A stretch of DNA of 64,000 nucleotides from Saccharina japonica. Lineage: Eukaryota > Sar > Phaeophyceae > Laminariales > Laminariaceae. The stretch lies in the NCBI GenBank assembly GCA_008828725.1, contig MEHQ01002504.1, positions 147,087-211,086 of the forward strand, written 5' to 3'. The first letter of the stretch is position 1. Each line of letters begins with the position of its first letter. The notes beneath the pieces were generated by a model. It searched no databases, had not been told where the DNA came from, and saw only the letters and a program-made list of their open reading frames with translations. Positions 31,748 through 43,153 of the stretch are shown here, in pieces. The position numbers were made by a program, and so were the translations under genes.

Positions 31748-34700
31748 CTACCTCCCCTCCGAAAAAAACATCTCGTCGCTCATGCTCCTACCAGGGCTGG
31801 TGGGCACAGACGGGGGAGGGGATATCCCATTCCCTCCCCCTCCTCCCCCCCCGCCTCCTCCTGCTGCCCCACGGACATCGTTCAGGGCGGTGCCTTCGCT
31901 CGCACTCCCCCCTCCCCCTCCCCCGCCTCCACCCCCACCCCCCGTCCCGACTGATGGTCGTCGACGATTGGGCACGAACGGAATGCCCACGAATGTCCTT
32001 CTGGCGTACTGGGGGTACTGCTCTGGGTAGAAACGCTCTAGCAACGCTTCTTCGTACGGGATGCGTCTTCGAAAAAAGGAGCTTGCGGCCACGACGTAGA
32101 CGAGGAAGCACAGGGGGTTGCACAGCAATAGCTGGGGGGGGGGGGGGGGAGGGAAGGCAAAGGAAAAAATTAGGGGGGGAGGGGTCAGGGGTTAGGGTTG
32201 GCCGGTGGTGGGGGGGGATGGGGGGGGGATAGAAAATGGGGGGTAGTTGTGTGGTGTGTAGTGAAAAGGAGCTTGTTGCCGTGACGACAAATCGACAAAG
32301 AGAGTGACGCTTGCAACAGCAAGAGGTAGGGGGGAAGGCAAAAGGACAAAATGGGGGGGGGGTTCAGGGTTTCAAGTATACATACCTCACCGAAAAAATG
32401 ATTTTGGAGGAAAATAAAAGTGCTGCCGGATGAGAAATCTCATGACCGAAGTATACTTGAAACATTAATTCGTCACAAAAATGAAAGTCCGACGAATTTG
32501 GGTTATGGAGCCCGATCGTTCAGAAAACGATTCAGCCAAAAAGTGCTACCTCTACCGTAGCACGCGTCAGGGTAGGGTAGGGTAGGGTAGGGTAGGGTAG
32601 GGTAGAGTAGCGTAGAGTTGAGTATGGTAACGTAGGGTAAGAGTAGGGTAGAGTAGTGTAAGTAACATGTTACATAATAGGGCAGAGTAGTACAGTAGAA
32701 TAGGGTAGAGCACAGTATACTATTAATAGTACAGTTCGGCGAGGACCTGCGGCGGCGGCGGCGCCTTGAAAAGTTTACCGGAAGACGCCAATATATGAGC
32801 ATTACCAACATGCTGGAAACCTACGCCAGATATATATGGCGCCGATACTCACTACACATGACAGTGTAACCTACGAGTAGTAAAACATAGTTGGTACATA
32901 CTGACAGCACTGCAGCAGATTTTAACTGGGATCCTAAACCGTCAGTACAGGCAGCTTCGACGCTCGTGCTGTGAGGTATCAATTAACTCTGTTTTTACTC
33001 TACCCGAACCTCTACTCAAGCGCTAGCTACAGCATGCTCTACTGCTGCAGTGCTGTCACATACCTGGCATGAATATGGTTTCAAAAGCCAGCTCAAACCC
33101 CTAGAAACATAAATACAAACAAAACAAATATTCAACAATCGGATAGCTAACTCACTTGCGTGCCCAGGCTCCACCAAAACCACCCGAAGTAGCTGGGATG
33201 TCTCAAGTACCTGTACACCCCTCGAGTGACGAGCTGGTGCGATTCCTCTCTCTGTGCGACCACAATACGTACCGAAACCACCGAAAGCGAGAGGCGAGGA
33301 GGCAAGGAGTTGTTACAATATCGCGGCGGGAGATGAGGAGGGCAACTATGCTACATAGGGGACCGTTTTTTTTGGGGCACGTCAAGGCCTATTTCGGCCT
33401 TACTATACTAGTTTTAGTGTAGGGGACGGTCAGTCAAGGGGTCAAACCGGCGTCAAGGAGTCTATTTTGGCCTTAATATACTAGTTTCAGTGTAGGGACG
33501 GTAAGTCAAGGGGTCGAATCGGCGTCAAGGAGTATATTTAGGCCTTAAATGTACTAGTTTCAGTGTGGGCGGCGGTCAGTCAAGCGGCCAAACCGCGGTC
33601 TTCTATTTATAGCAATATACTAATTTCAGTGTAGGGGGCGGTCAGTCAAGGGGTCAAACCGCGGTCTCCTGCCTATAGCAATATGATGGTTTTAGTGTAC
33701 GCAGCGGTCAGTCAAGCGGTCAAACCGCGGTCTCCTACATAGAAGAATATGGTAGTTTTTGTATAGGGGGCGGTCAGTCAAGGGGTCAAACTGCGGTCTT
33801 CAATTTGTAGCAATATACTAGTTTTAGTGTAGGCGGCGGTCAGTCAAGCGGTCAGACCGCGGTCTTCTATTTATAGCAATATGGTAGTTTTCGTGTAGGG
33901 GGCGCTCAGTCAAGGGGTCAAACTGCGGTCTTCAATTTATAGCAATATACTAGTTTCAGTGTAGACGGCGGTCAGTCAAGCGGTCAAACCGCGGCCTACT
34001 ATTTATCGCAATATACTAGTTTCAGTGTAGGAGGCGGTCTGTCAAGCGGTCAAATTGCGGTCTACTATTTATAGCAGCATACTAGTTTTAGTATAGGAGG
34101 CGGTCAGTCAAGCGGTCAAACCGCGGTCTTCTATTTATAGCAACATACTAGTTTTCGTGTAGGCGGCGGTCAGTCAAGCGGTCAAACCGCGGCCTACTAT
34201 TTATCGCAATATACTAGTTTTAGTGTAGGCGGCGGTCAGACAAGAGGTCAAAATCGCGGTCTCCTATTTATAGCAATATACTATTTTTAGTGTAGGCGGT
34301 CAGGTCAGTCAACGGGTAAAACCACGGTCTCCTGTATAGAGCAATAAACTAGTTTTCAATGTAGGCGGCGGTCAGTCAAGCGATGAAACAGCGGTCTTCT
34401 ATTTATAGCCAAGCGGTCAAAACGCGGTCTCTTACGTAGGAATAGGGGGGCAGGACAAATCGAAAAAGCGCGCGGTTAGGGAGGGAGGACGACGATAATA
34501 AAAAGCCCGCTTGATTCTGAAGGTGGTCCCATTTCACGCGGGGCGAACGCAGCATGAACAAAAAAGGCAAGAACTACATATGTACAGCAATAGCAGTAGA
34601 CTAGCAATAGGAGTAATAACAATGGCAGCAGCAGCAGCAGCAGCAGAGCGAGGCAAGTAGCAACAGTAGTGGTAGTGGCAAGTAGCAGTAGCAGTATAGT

Positions 34701-35030
34701 TAGCAGTAGCATCAGTAGTAGCAGCAGTAGCGCGGCAACAACATTAAGCTTGGGGTAGAAAATCGTTCGAAACCCGGCCTACTATCAGCGTTGGCGAGTA
34801 ACCTCCATTTTTTTAGTCCCCTGAGAGCGAGTTCGTTTCGAAGGTCAAAAGCCATCACGGCCCCTATGATATGCCTCCCTGCCACCCATCACGAAACCTT
34901 TCAAATTCGAGCAGGTACAGGTTCCACCGCAGCGCTATGCCATATTCCTACTCAGGGCAGCGGTAGCAGTACCACTTATTAGTAGTAGTAGTAGTGGTAG
35001 TGGGAGTAGTAAAAGTAGTAGTCGTAGTAG

Positions 35031-35066
<36 letters not shown>

Positions 35067-38000
35067 AAGTAGTAGTGGTAGTAGTGGTAGTAGTAGTAGT
35101 CATAGTAGTAGTAGTAGTAGTAGTAGTAGCAGTAGAAGTAGTAATAGTAGTAGGAGTAGGAGTAGTAGTAGAAGCAGTAGTAGTACCGAGGACCATAGTA
35201 AGTAGGACCAAATATTGTTGGTAAAAACAAGGAAACATACGAATAGCTTTTCGTGTCAACCATAGGACCTATTTAGTTATATTTAGTCCTATTTAATATG
35301 CCCCCCCGTAATAGGTGTGGTAGCAGTAATGCACTAATGCAGTAATGCAGTAAATAGTACCAGTAATAGTACCAGTGGTAATAGTTGTGGTATATATAAA
35401 TAGCAGTAACAGCAGTCGCAGCGCTACGCCATAATCTCACTGTCCGAATTACATACGATACTGATCAGTTAGTTGGCGATACACGTTTGTGGTACCCTTC
35501 CCTTTGTTCCCCTGTTCTCTGTTGACCCTGGATCATCCAGGGTAGTAATAGTATAATAGCATGAGTATCAGCAATACTACAAATAGAAGTAGTAGTAGTA
35601 GCAACAGCAGCAGCAGCAGCAATAGTAGTAGTAGTGGTTGAAGTTCGAACCGCAGTTTACATGGCCCCGACGCGGAACCAGTGTCCGACAAGGGCGAGAA
35701 ACGCTGAAACACTCAAAAATTGCAAAAATTGGAAATAAAAATAAAATAAAATAAACTATTTTTTTAACCAAAATTGTAAAATTCTATGAAATTTCAAACC
35801 CCAACAATATGTTTTCCCCAAAATTCTAAATTCCAAAATTTAAAAGCCAAAATCCAAAAATGACAAGAAAAACACACATCTCACCCTCTGCATAATCTCA
35901 TGGTTGAAATTCGAACCCGCCGTCCACATGGCCCCGACGCGGAACCAGTGCCCGACGAGGGCGAGAAACGCTCCGGCGGCGACGACGGGCGGGTGCCGCT
36001 TCACAACAGGAAAAAAAAACGCCTCCAGCCAAAACTCCGCCCAGCTCGCCAGCAGGGCACCCGTATATTCTTTACTGTGGTTCAGAACGAAGGCTGACGG
36101 TTTTCGATTGTCGTAATGTTTTTTTTTCCCCGTTCATTCGGGTTCGGGTCGGTTCGGTTTTCGGGTAGGTTCGTTTTTAGAGCGATTCGGTTTCCGATCG
36201 ATTCGGTTTTCGAGCGGTAATATTTTCGAGCGATTCGAGTTTCGAACGATTCGGTTTTCGAGCGATTCAATTCGGTTGTCGAGAGCGGTTCGTTTAAATT
36301 CGGTTCGGGTGATCGGACGCCCAATATTCCGAGTGAGAAAAGAAGGCGCGGCAGAAACGACAGCGAAGACAACAGACGAAAGGGGTTGTCGGGGCGGACG
36401 GGCGTTAGCAAGCAGGCATCTCCCATATTTGGTATTTCGAGTACGTGATGTTTTCTATGCTCGAGTTCGACGTACAGCAACTCCTTGAGAACTGTTGCGC
36501 CCACGTTCGAAGGTCGACATACTTGGGGGACATCTAAGTCGGATGCATTATTTGGAGTCAGTCAGAGTCAGACAATGTGTTCATTTTTTTCTCTCCCTCC
36601 TATAGACAAGGCAAAATATCCAGCAGCAGAAACGAAGCAGCAGCAGCAGCAACAGCAGCAGCAGGTACGACACATGCCGCTTTAGCACGGCCACGACAGC
36701 ACTATTAATAGCAGCAGCAGCAGCAGCAGCAGCAGCAGATCAGGGTTCGCGGTAAGAACGACACTACTGGCAGTAGCAGTAGCAGCAGCAGAAACATGGG
36801 TAGGAACGCCAAGCAGCACTGGCATGATAGGGCTCTCTCACAATTGTAGGAGACGATGTCCGGCTTGTACACAGCTGTCACAAAAAACTCGGAGAAGTGG
36901 AAGAACGACACGGAGCACGAGTACAGGCTCCATTGGAGCTGTTGCACCGTCAGTCCAATCCAATCCGATTCGGTTTCCGATTCATCCGATTGGGCCAGGA
37001 TGACAGAAACATCACAAGCAGCAGCAGCAGCAGCGACATCAACATCAGCAGTAAGGGAGAGGGAAGAGAGAGGGAATGGTTGGGGTTAGAGATGGAGGAC
37101 GCGACAAGGAAGGATGAGGCAAGGCAAGGCAAGGCAAGGCAAGGCAAGGCAAGGCAAGGCAAGGCAAGGCAAGGCAAGGCAAGGCAAGGCAAGGCAAGGC
37201 AAGGCAAGGCAACACAAGGCAAAGCAAGGCAAAGCAAGGCAACACAAGACAATATATTACGAGTGAAGAAAACGAAACTACTCGAACTCCTGTACCAAGT
37301 AAAATACTATCACTACACTACACACCTTGAACCCCTTCGAGCTTCAGAGGGGGGAACTGTCACGAAAAATATGACAGCTACATACTAGCACCGCCTCCAC
37401 ACAAAGCAATGCGGGCTGGGCTGCTGGATATATAGGGCGATGCGATAAATTCAGGGCGCCATCCGCAACGCAAGGAGTTGGTCGACACTTTAGCGGCATG
37501 CTGCCAGCATACTCCTATGATACGTACGTACTGCTGCGCGCTCCCACTGTTTCGGGGGGAGATAATAATCAGAACCAAACATTGTGTGTATACATTAGGG
37601 GGGATAATATATACATTGTACATTGTAACTCGGACGACACCAACCATTGTATCATCACATCATCACCCCACCAATCAGATAGCAGTGGCCGTTACTGCTA
37701 CTGCTGTAATCGTCACAGTGTATCGACTGTAACCGTCACATTGTATCATCATCACATCATCACCCACCAATCAGATAGAAGTGGCCGTTACTGCTACTGC
37801 TGTAACCGTCACATTGCATCGTTATTTTCCTCCTCTGAAGGCCCAAGAGGGTTATAACCTCTTCGGGACTTGATAGGGGAAATCGTGACGGCAGCAGTAC
37901 ATGAAGGTTACGATTGAATACATCGGCCATTTACTTGCTCGGGGGGGTGACAAACCTTAAACCTTAACTGTCCGGACAAAAATGCATTGAGAGCCGTATA

Positions 38001-41000
38001 TTGCGAGATGGACGCACCATGAGTATATACTAGATGCACTGCTGTGCTTGCCTGCTCACACTACTCAGTTCATATATATAGTACCGGACACCTGACAGGG
38101 AACGGGCAAGCTGTTCCAGACTGGATTATGTTCTGTTAAAAATGGGTGCGATCTACACTAACTTCAGTATAATGAATCCCGAACATATATATATATTTTT
38201 TTCTGTGAATTATCAGACTGTCTTTCTTATTGCTCGTTTTCTCCATAGGTGTCTCGTACTGTAGCCGGCTGATAAGATCACACGTGTCCCTTTTTTCGTC
38301 GCCATCCTTGGGTTCAAAAACGGTTACAGTAACCCTTTTATTACTGCTGTAGTAACAGTGCACTGTATATAAGACTACATCTGACTCTAATTCCAATTGC
38401 TTTGTGTCCACAACTGGACTGCACTCCTAACGGGGTCAAGTATTTTACTTCCGGCCAGCAATCATAAAGCACATACAGCACATACAACACGTACAACCAT
38501 CCACCCTTTTTTACCTATTAACAGCGAACTGTACATAACAAACCTACATATTACTCAAATTTCAAGCGTTTTGTGTCCACAACGGGACTGCAGTGTTAAA
38601 AGGTGCCTGAACGGGGTTATATCGTGTAGTCCCCGCATTTGGGGAAACGCCTCTCCGACTGTCGGACCCCGTGGAATGCAAGCTACTTGTCAACATAAGT
38701 TGTTGCTGGTGCTGCTGGTGTATGCACATGCTGGGCGATCAATTCCCAGGGCTGCATGCATGCTCGGGCCACTTACCAGGGCTGCACGCTTGGGCGCCTC
38801 CTACTGCGCTGCTCTTCCTAATGTACCTCAAAAACTGGGTGGATCACGAATATACTGGTACGATAAACAACCCACTGGCTGTAGTACCAGGAATAGTTTG
38901 CCGTAGGATGCTACTGGTATGCTGCAAAGTACGTCATAGCATCAGTATCGAGTGTACGGCCGGTACTCCCAGTACCTCGCCAGTGTCGTCTACACCAGCG
39001 CCTCAGAGTACGGCTATGCCAACGATGCTGGGTACGCCGTGGTATTGTATTACAAAGTACACTCAGGGCACGTAATGACCAGAATATTGAAGGGTCCCAG
39101 CATGAATAATACACCATACCTCTCGGTAAATTACGCCCAGAATACACTGGGCACGCGTAAATCATGCCCAGAATACACATGACACGCGTAAATTAAGCCC
39201 AGAATACACAGGACACGCCCTCGCCAAGTGTAATATCTCCAAGTGTGCCATGTCCGACGTACTGTAAATACTACCTGGTATTCTTTACTCGTTCTGTCTG
39301 CTGCTGTGTATGTACCGTATACGAATGTTAGGCTGCTGCTGCTGTGGCGACCTTGTCGTGTATAACATTTGAGCGCGGGGTGACGTGAGGACGCGCACTG
39401 TTTACGGATATTTGATTTCTCGTCCGACATGGTATGCTCGCACCGACCCTTGAGCCAATTGTAGCGTTGTTGTTGTGGCGAATTTTGTGCTATGATGTGT
39501 ACCATGGTGTATCATATGGACGAACGAATTCGAGCTTTCTAATTTAGACGGCGACAAGAAAATAGGGACCCGTGTTCGAGTGCCCTCAAGCGCCCGACGT
39601 CACGGTCTCGCACACAATTTGACGACAGTTACAAATATCCTGGTGCGCGGGTCGAGTTCCTACGAGTACACAGCGACAGCCATACTATCTTCATGTTGCA
39701 CGCTGGCTGGATAAGGTGGTAATTCTCGTGCTGTTGGTCGTTATGAATATGGATGGTCCCAAAACGGTCGTTAATAAATAGTGCATTGCACACCTACAAT
39801 AGGACAGACCAGATAGATCATGATCTAGAAAATCTAGTTCCTCCCGTGCCGTCGTGAGAGGCTGTGCAGGATCTGCATAGTACAGATCCAACCCGGGAAA
39901 CACGTACTGAAGATCATGCAGATAGTGCGGGTCTCGCCCGGCAACATGAGCTGTTACTATATCATGTTCACAAGATCGGGAATACATCTGCCTTGAAAGG
40001 CCTAGATCATAAAGTGGGAATGATCTATCTGATCTGTTAGATCTGTCGGAGGTGTGCAAGATTCCTATTACGCGTATAGTATAATTCGCAGTTGAAGTGC
40101 GTGGCTGGCTGCGCAGTTCCAGATGAGGGCGTGCCCAGCACTCAAAACTACTGCTGCTGTCTCGAATCATTCCTGCGGCACGATCGTGATAGCACCAGTA
40201 GTGGACAAACCTTGATAGTGAATCTTACTACAGCAAGACCTATGCCAATGGGAAAGCAAAGTTACCCTAAAAAGTTTGAATTCCTAAGATCCCCGTCAGA
40301 TATTTCCAGAACAAGCTTGCTATGGGACCGATTCTTAAAACGGAATATTCCCAACTTTTGGAAAAGCCCGAAAGAGGCAATTCTGGGGCCGATGTTGGGA
40401 CAAGATCGGCTTGAGAAAAACTCAGGCGGATGTTAGTTCGAAGCGGCGAGATTCCGAGTCCTCGACAGACATGGATCGACGAAACCAACGACTGCGTCAT
40501 GAATTCTGAACGCGGTGCGCTCGTTACGGGCTCCGACCCATCCTAGGGTCACCGTGTTCACACAATGGCCGGTGATATGTGGCGGGCGCTGGCCAGGCGT
40601 CTGATAAACAAACAACTGGCTGCTGGTGTGCATAAAACAGATGACAAAGTTTCTCGATCCGTCTCAAATGGCAAAACATAGTTTTTTCTTCGGGTTTGGG
40701 AGAAGAGCGTAGGACGCCGCCGGCAATCTCTCGTCCCCTAGGCCATGGATCCACCTTATACCTTCGAGGCCGTCATCTACACTCGTTGGCCTTGCCCGAC
40801 CCGAAGCGGGCTGGGCGTGGGCTGAGTCTATGTCGAGATCGAAGGTCTATCGTCGCACAAGTTGATTTTTATCAGGGTGTTGACGATTTGCAACGAGAAA
40901 AAGCAAATTGCGCCGCCTGCAGCCGTTTGAAAAAAAAAAAAAAACAAGAACATTTTTTCCCTTTTTTCCCACAGCGGCGGTACGAGCGGATCTTCAGCCT

Positions 41001-43153
41001 GAAAATTCCAGGGAAACATTTAAAACATCGCTTTCAAACATCGCTTTCCCATTGGCATAGGTCTAAGGTACTCGTAGCTATTTAGGCACTCTGGTTAGCT
41101 TATAGGTTATATTATACGCGGCTCAGTCAACTTACAGTTTTTCCCAGCCACAGCCGGTCGCCCCGGTGGGCTAGCAGGTAACCACGAAGCCTGTAAGCGT
41201 CAAGAAAGCGAGTTCGAGCCCCGCCGAGTGCATGCTCTTAGGCACTTTTTCTCGCAAAAAAATATCTTGACTAGCAGAAAGCGCGAGAGCGTGAGTTAGC
41301 AAAATTCGATTAAAGTCGACGAGTGTTGGGAAGGCTGAACCCTCTGCGCGATAAAAATGAAGGCAAGAACCGTAGTGGGGGAGGAGGGAGAGGAGCCCAC
41401 TTTGTGACCCCGGATCTGAGTTACGACTAGGGAGGGAGAGACGGAAGTGCGAAGATGATAAATGGGAAGGAAAAAAAAAAAAAAAAAAAACAGCATCCCG
41501 AGTCAACCTAGAGTCTTTCCAATTACAGCATCCAAACTGGCCGAGTCAACCTAGAGTCTTACCAAGCACAGCATCCAAGCATTGACCACTGCAATAGGGT
41601 TCGGGTTAAGGTTTGATAGCATCGTACATCGAACTGCACAGCATACATGTAACAAAAAAGGGCTCTGCATTCTGCACGTCTGCGCTTTCGAAGCTGGAAT
41701 CTGATGCCAACCCAGGACTGCTGTGTTCTTAGGTGGACCGTACTGGCCGTACATCATAGAGTACGGCCCACCCAAAGACACAGCAGCCGGACACTATTGT
41801 TCAGCTTTGATGAAGCATAAAAGGATGGGTCCCCTGAATTAGCAAGTTAAAGCTTTGCGGTATTTCCGGTAGCGGTAACGGCGAGCGGTACGTAATGCTT
41901 TTTAGCTAAAATCGGTGATTACCGGCACGTCACAGCTCTGGATACTATATGCCATCCCCATGTATTTTCGACACGCTACCCCGCATGCCATCCCTGTGTA
42001 TTTTCGACACGCTTCCCCGCTCAAGCTCCGAAAGGGAATATCTTCATGCCACACTATGTACTATGAATATTCATATTTATATTTAATACGTAATACTATT
42101 CATGTTTACTGGTATGCCAGAGGGCATCGTGTATAACAGGGAACACGTAAGGGTCACTCGGCAAGGCTTGCTGAAACTCGTACAGCAGTCTCATTATATG
42201 AATAGCTTGCGGATTGCGTTGCAAGTACTCATACTCGTACTGCTGCCGTGTACTGCTGCACAAGATCTTGAGCGAACAGCTTGAAATGAGTTATGACTAC
42301 GACTATACGAGTATACATAACGTACACTCGAGGACGTGCAGGTCATGATAACTGCTGTACAAGCCTTACATACCCTTGTGGGAAAAGGGGGCGAAACATA
42401 TGCCTGGTAAGTGACGATAGCACGAATACTGCCCGGACTTGTACTTCATCAGTGTACACAAGCATGCTCGCAGCGCCCTAACCAGTTGATCACAGACCGC
42501 GATTCTCATATTTGTGGTCGCAACACCTATGTACGGGTACTTGGGTCACAATTCGCAAAACCAGCAGCAATGCGCACACGGTGAAGCTGTATGTACGTAT
42601 CTACGAAGGATACGCCTAACTATTTACCAAGTATATCGTAGTCTCTGGTAGATCTTGTGCCACGTCTGATACCTGATAAGTACCAGGTACCAGGTAGGGT
42701 CGACAGGTCCAGACAGGTCTGGTATACCTGTGGTATGTACTCGTACACAGCTACTCGTACACAGAGAGGCCTGGACAAGAATCGTCGTGGGAGGTCTATG
42801 TAGTGCCGGCCTGCCCCGTTCCTCACTCCCCATTCGGAATACAATCGTCTCTTCGATGCACCCCCCCCCCCTTAAAACCAAACCAGGCTATCCAGTAACT
42901 CAGATACTCCACTTTTCCTTCTCCCTCTTAGTTTCATCTCCCACTACTGCTGTAGCATATCGTAGAGGCTCACCAGACGTGAGAGGACGAGGCCGTTGAT
43001 GGCCAAACAGCACCCAGCGATAGAGAGGTGCACCCCGAACACGAGCCCGGTCACAAAGCCCGCCACGCCCACTCGCCCCAGGCCATCCGTGTGCTTGAAC
43101 TGAGGGTTAGTACAGCCATCGAAATCCAACAGCCGCTGAATGGAGTGCAGCAT
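31748..43153 (-). CDS. ICMT: Protein-S-isoprenylcysteine O-methyltransferase (ICMT/Ste14 family)
   Basis: Five exons on the minus strand (43153-42974, 36938-36842, 36093-35885, 33251-33156, 32131-31748) join in phase to 321 residues. The enzyme methylates the prenylated C-terminal cysteine of CaaX proteins with S-adenosylmethionine in the ER membrane. Exon 1 holds the first membrane spans. Exon 2 has HFSEFFVTAVYKP. Exon 3 has LNHSKEYT, then AGSNFNHE. Exon 4 has RHPSYFGWFWWSLGTQ, the cofactor-binding core. Exon 5 has LCNPLCF and FFRRRIPYEEALLERF, then GIPF. These follow human ICMT in order. The ATG at 43153 has an in-frame stop 12 bases upstream, so it is the likely start. After the usual C-terminus there is an odd 70-residue tail with two poly-glycine runs. 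The introns (up to 6.0 kb) hold a SINE, a family A element and minisatellite M. Confidence 0.9.
32374..32570. mobile_element. Family D element, inverted partial copy in ICMT intron 4
   Basis: It is the reverse complement of 23815-24000 (CATACCTCACCGAAAAAATG through GAAAGTCCGACGAATTTGG to CTACCGTAGCACGCGT). Only one arm of the fold-back is present. Confidence 0.75.
32569..32710. repeat. (GGGTA)n microsatellite, decaying rightwards
   Basis: Perfect for about 48 bases and then degenerate AGAGTA/GGGTA. It abuts the end of the family D copy. Confidence 0.85.
33380..34440. repeat. Minisatellite M, large array in ICMT intron 3, about 16 units
   Basis: Units of 65-70 bases share AATATACTAGTTT(T/C)AG, TGTAGG(G/C)GGCGGTCAG and TCAAGCGGTCAAACCGCGG. 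It is the reverse complement of the array at 24838-25548. The right-hand units form a distinct subtype with TTCTATTTATAGCAATA. Confidence 0.9.
34610..35190. repeat. CAG and AGT trinucleotide tracts in ICMT intron 3
   Basis: CAG/CAA interruptions at 34620-34740 and a near-continuous AGT tract at 34976-35190. Between them (34745-34970) is unremarkable intron sequence. Confidence 0.85.
35635..35706 (-). pseudogene. Partial duplicate of ICMT exon 3 inside the following intron
   Basis: It matches 35900-35971 at roughly nine bases in ten, including ATGGCCCCGACGCGGAACCA. The match covers only the 3' part of the exon (the GSNFNH region) and carries a one-base shift. It sits between AGT/CAG microsatellite and AT-rich sequence, lacks a splice acceptor, and would not be used. 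Confidence 0.8.
36120..36305. repeat. Degenerate TTCGGTTTTCGAGCGA repeat in ICMT intron 2
   Basis: A unit of about 20-22 bases repeats some eight times with many variants, directly beside the acceptor of exon 3. Confidence 0.8.
36615..36800. repeat. CAG trinucleotide tracts in ICMT intron 2
   Basis: Three short GCAGCA arrays (36625-36662, 36711-36737, 36773-36791) lie between exons 2 and 3. Confidence 0.85.
37119..37250. repeat. (AAGGC)n microsatellite in ICMT intron 1
   Basis: About 18 perfect pentamers, then interrupted AAAGC/AACAC variants. Confidence 0.95.
37640..37825. repeat. 95-base tandem duplication in ICMT intron 1
   Basis: TCATCACCC(A/C)ACCAATCAG and GGCCGTTACTGCTACTGCT occur twice, in step. 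The remainder of the intron from 37830 to 38340 shows nothing recognisable. Confidence 0.85.
38340..39220. repeat. Short duplications in ICMT intron 1
   Basis: TTTGTGTCCACAAC and ACGGGGT occur in two degenerate copies (about 38400 and 38570). A 33-base unit with GCCCAGAATACAC occurs three times at 39131-39219. A 169-residue plus-strand frame across this area has no domain I know. Confidence 0.6.
39785..40061. mobile_element. Inverted-repeat element family A, complete copy in ICMT intron 1
   Basis: The left end TTGCACACCTACAATAGGAC is mirrored by the right end GTCGGAGGTGTGCAA. The interior shares GTGCAGGATCTGCA, ACCCGG(G/C)AA and GATCGGGAATA with the copy at 2820-3231. The region 40065-41060 that follows holds no recognisable exon. 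Confidence 0.7.
41065..41625 (+). repeat. Dispersed repeat H, copy 2, interrupted by a SINE
   Basis: Collinear with 2215-2545 before 41154 and after 41491. The interruption is exactly the SINE at 41155-41490. Confidence 0.75.
41155..41490 (+). mobile_element. tRNA-derived SINE with A20 tail
   Basis: The head has a pol III A-box-like GTGGGCTAGCAGG (about 41171) and, some 40 bases on, a B-box-like GAGTTCGAGCCCC (about 41210), as in tRNA genes. The acceptor strands do not pair. The body is unique and ends in 20 A (41471-41490). The flanks repeat ACAGC on both sides, and the uninterrupted sequence is present at about 2305-2324, so the insertion boundaries are well supported. It lies in ICMT intron 1, in the orientation opposite to the gene. 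Confidence 0.8.
41630..42970. other. ICMT intron 1, proximal part, no further gene recognised
   Basis: ATTTTCGACACGCT occurs twice near 41960-42010. Otherwise this is plain intron with ACGTAC-rich words and a C11 tract at 42861. Confidence 0.5.

Noticed and set aside
32569-32710. Internal telomere repeat
   Set aside because: The GGGTA unit is a pentamer that decays quickly and matches no telomere repeat I know. It looks like an ordinary microsatellite.
36950-37252. Leu/Cys/Pro repeat protein
   Set aside because: It is a translation of the (AAGGC)n pentamer array, open in all frames.
38397-38906. 169-residue protein-coding gene in ICMT intron 1
   Set aside because: There is no domain, the frame crosses two short duplications, and codon content is not distinct from the other frames.
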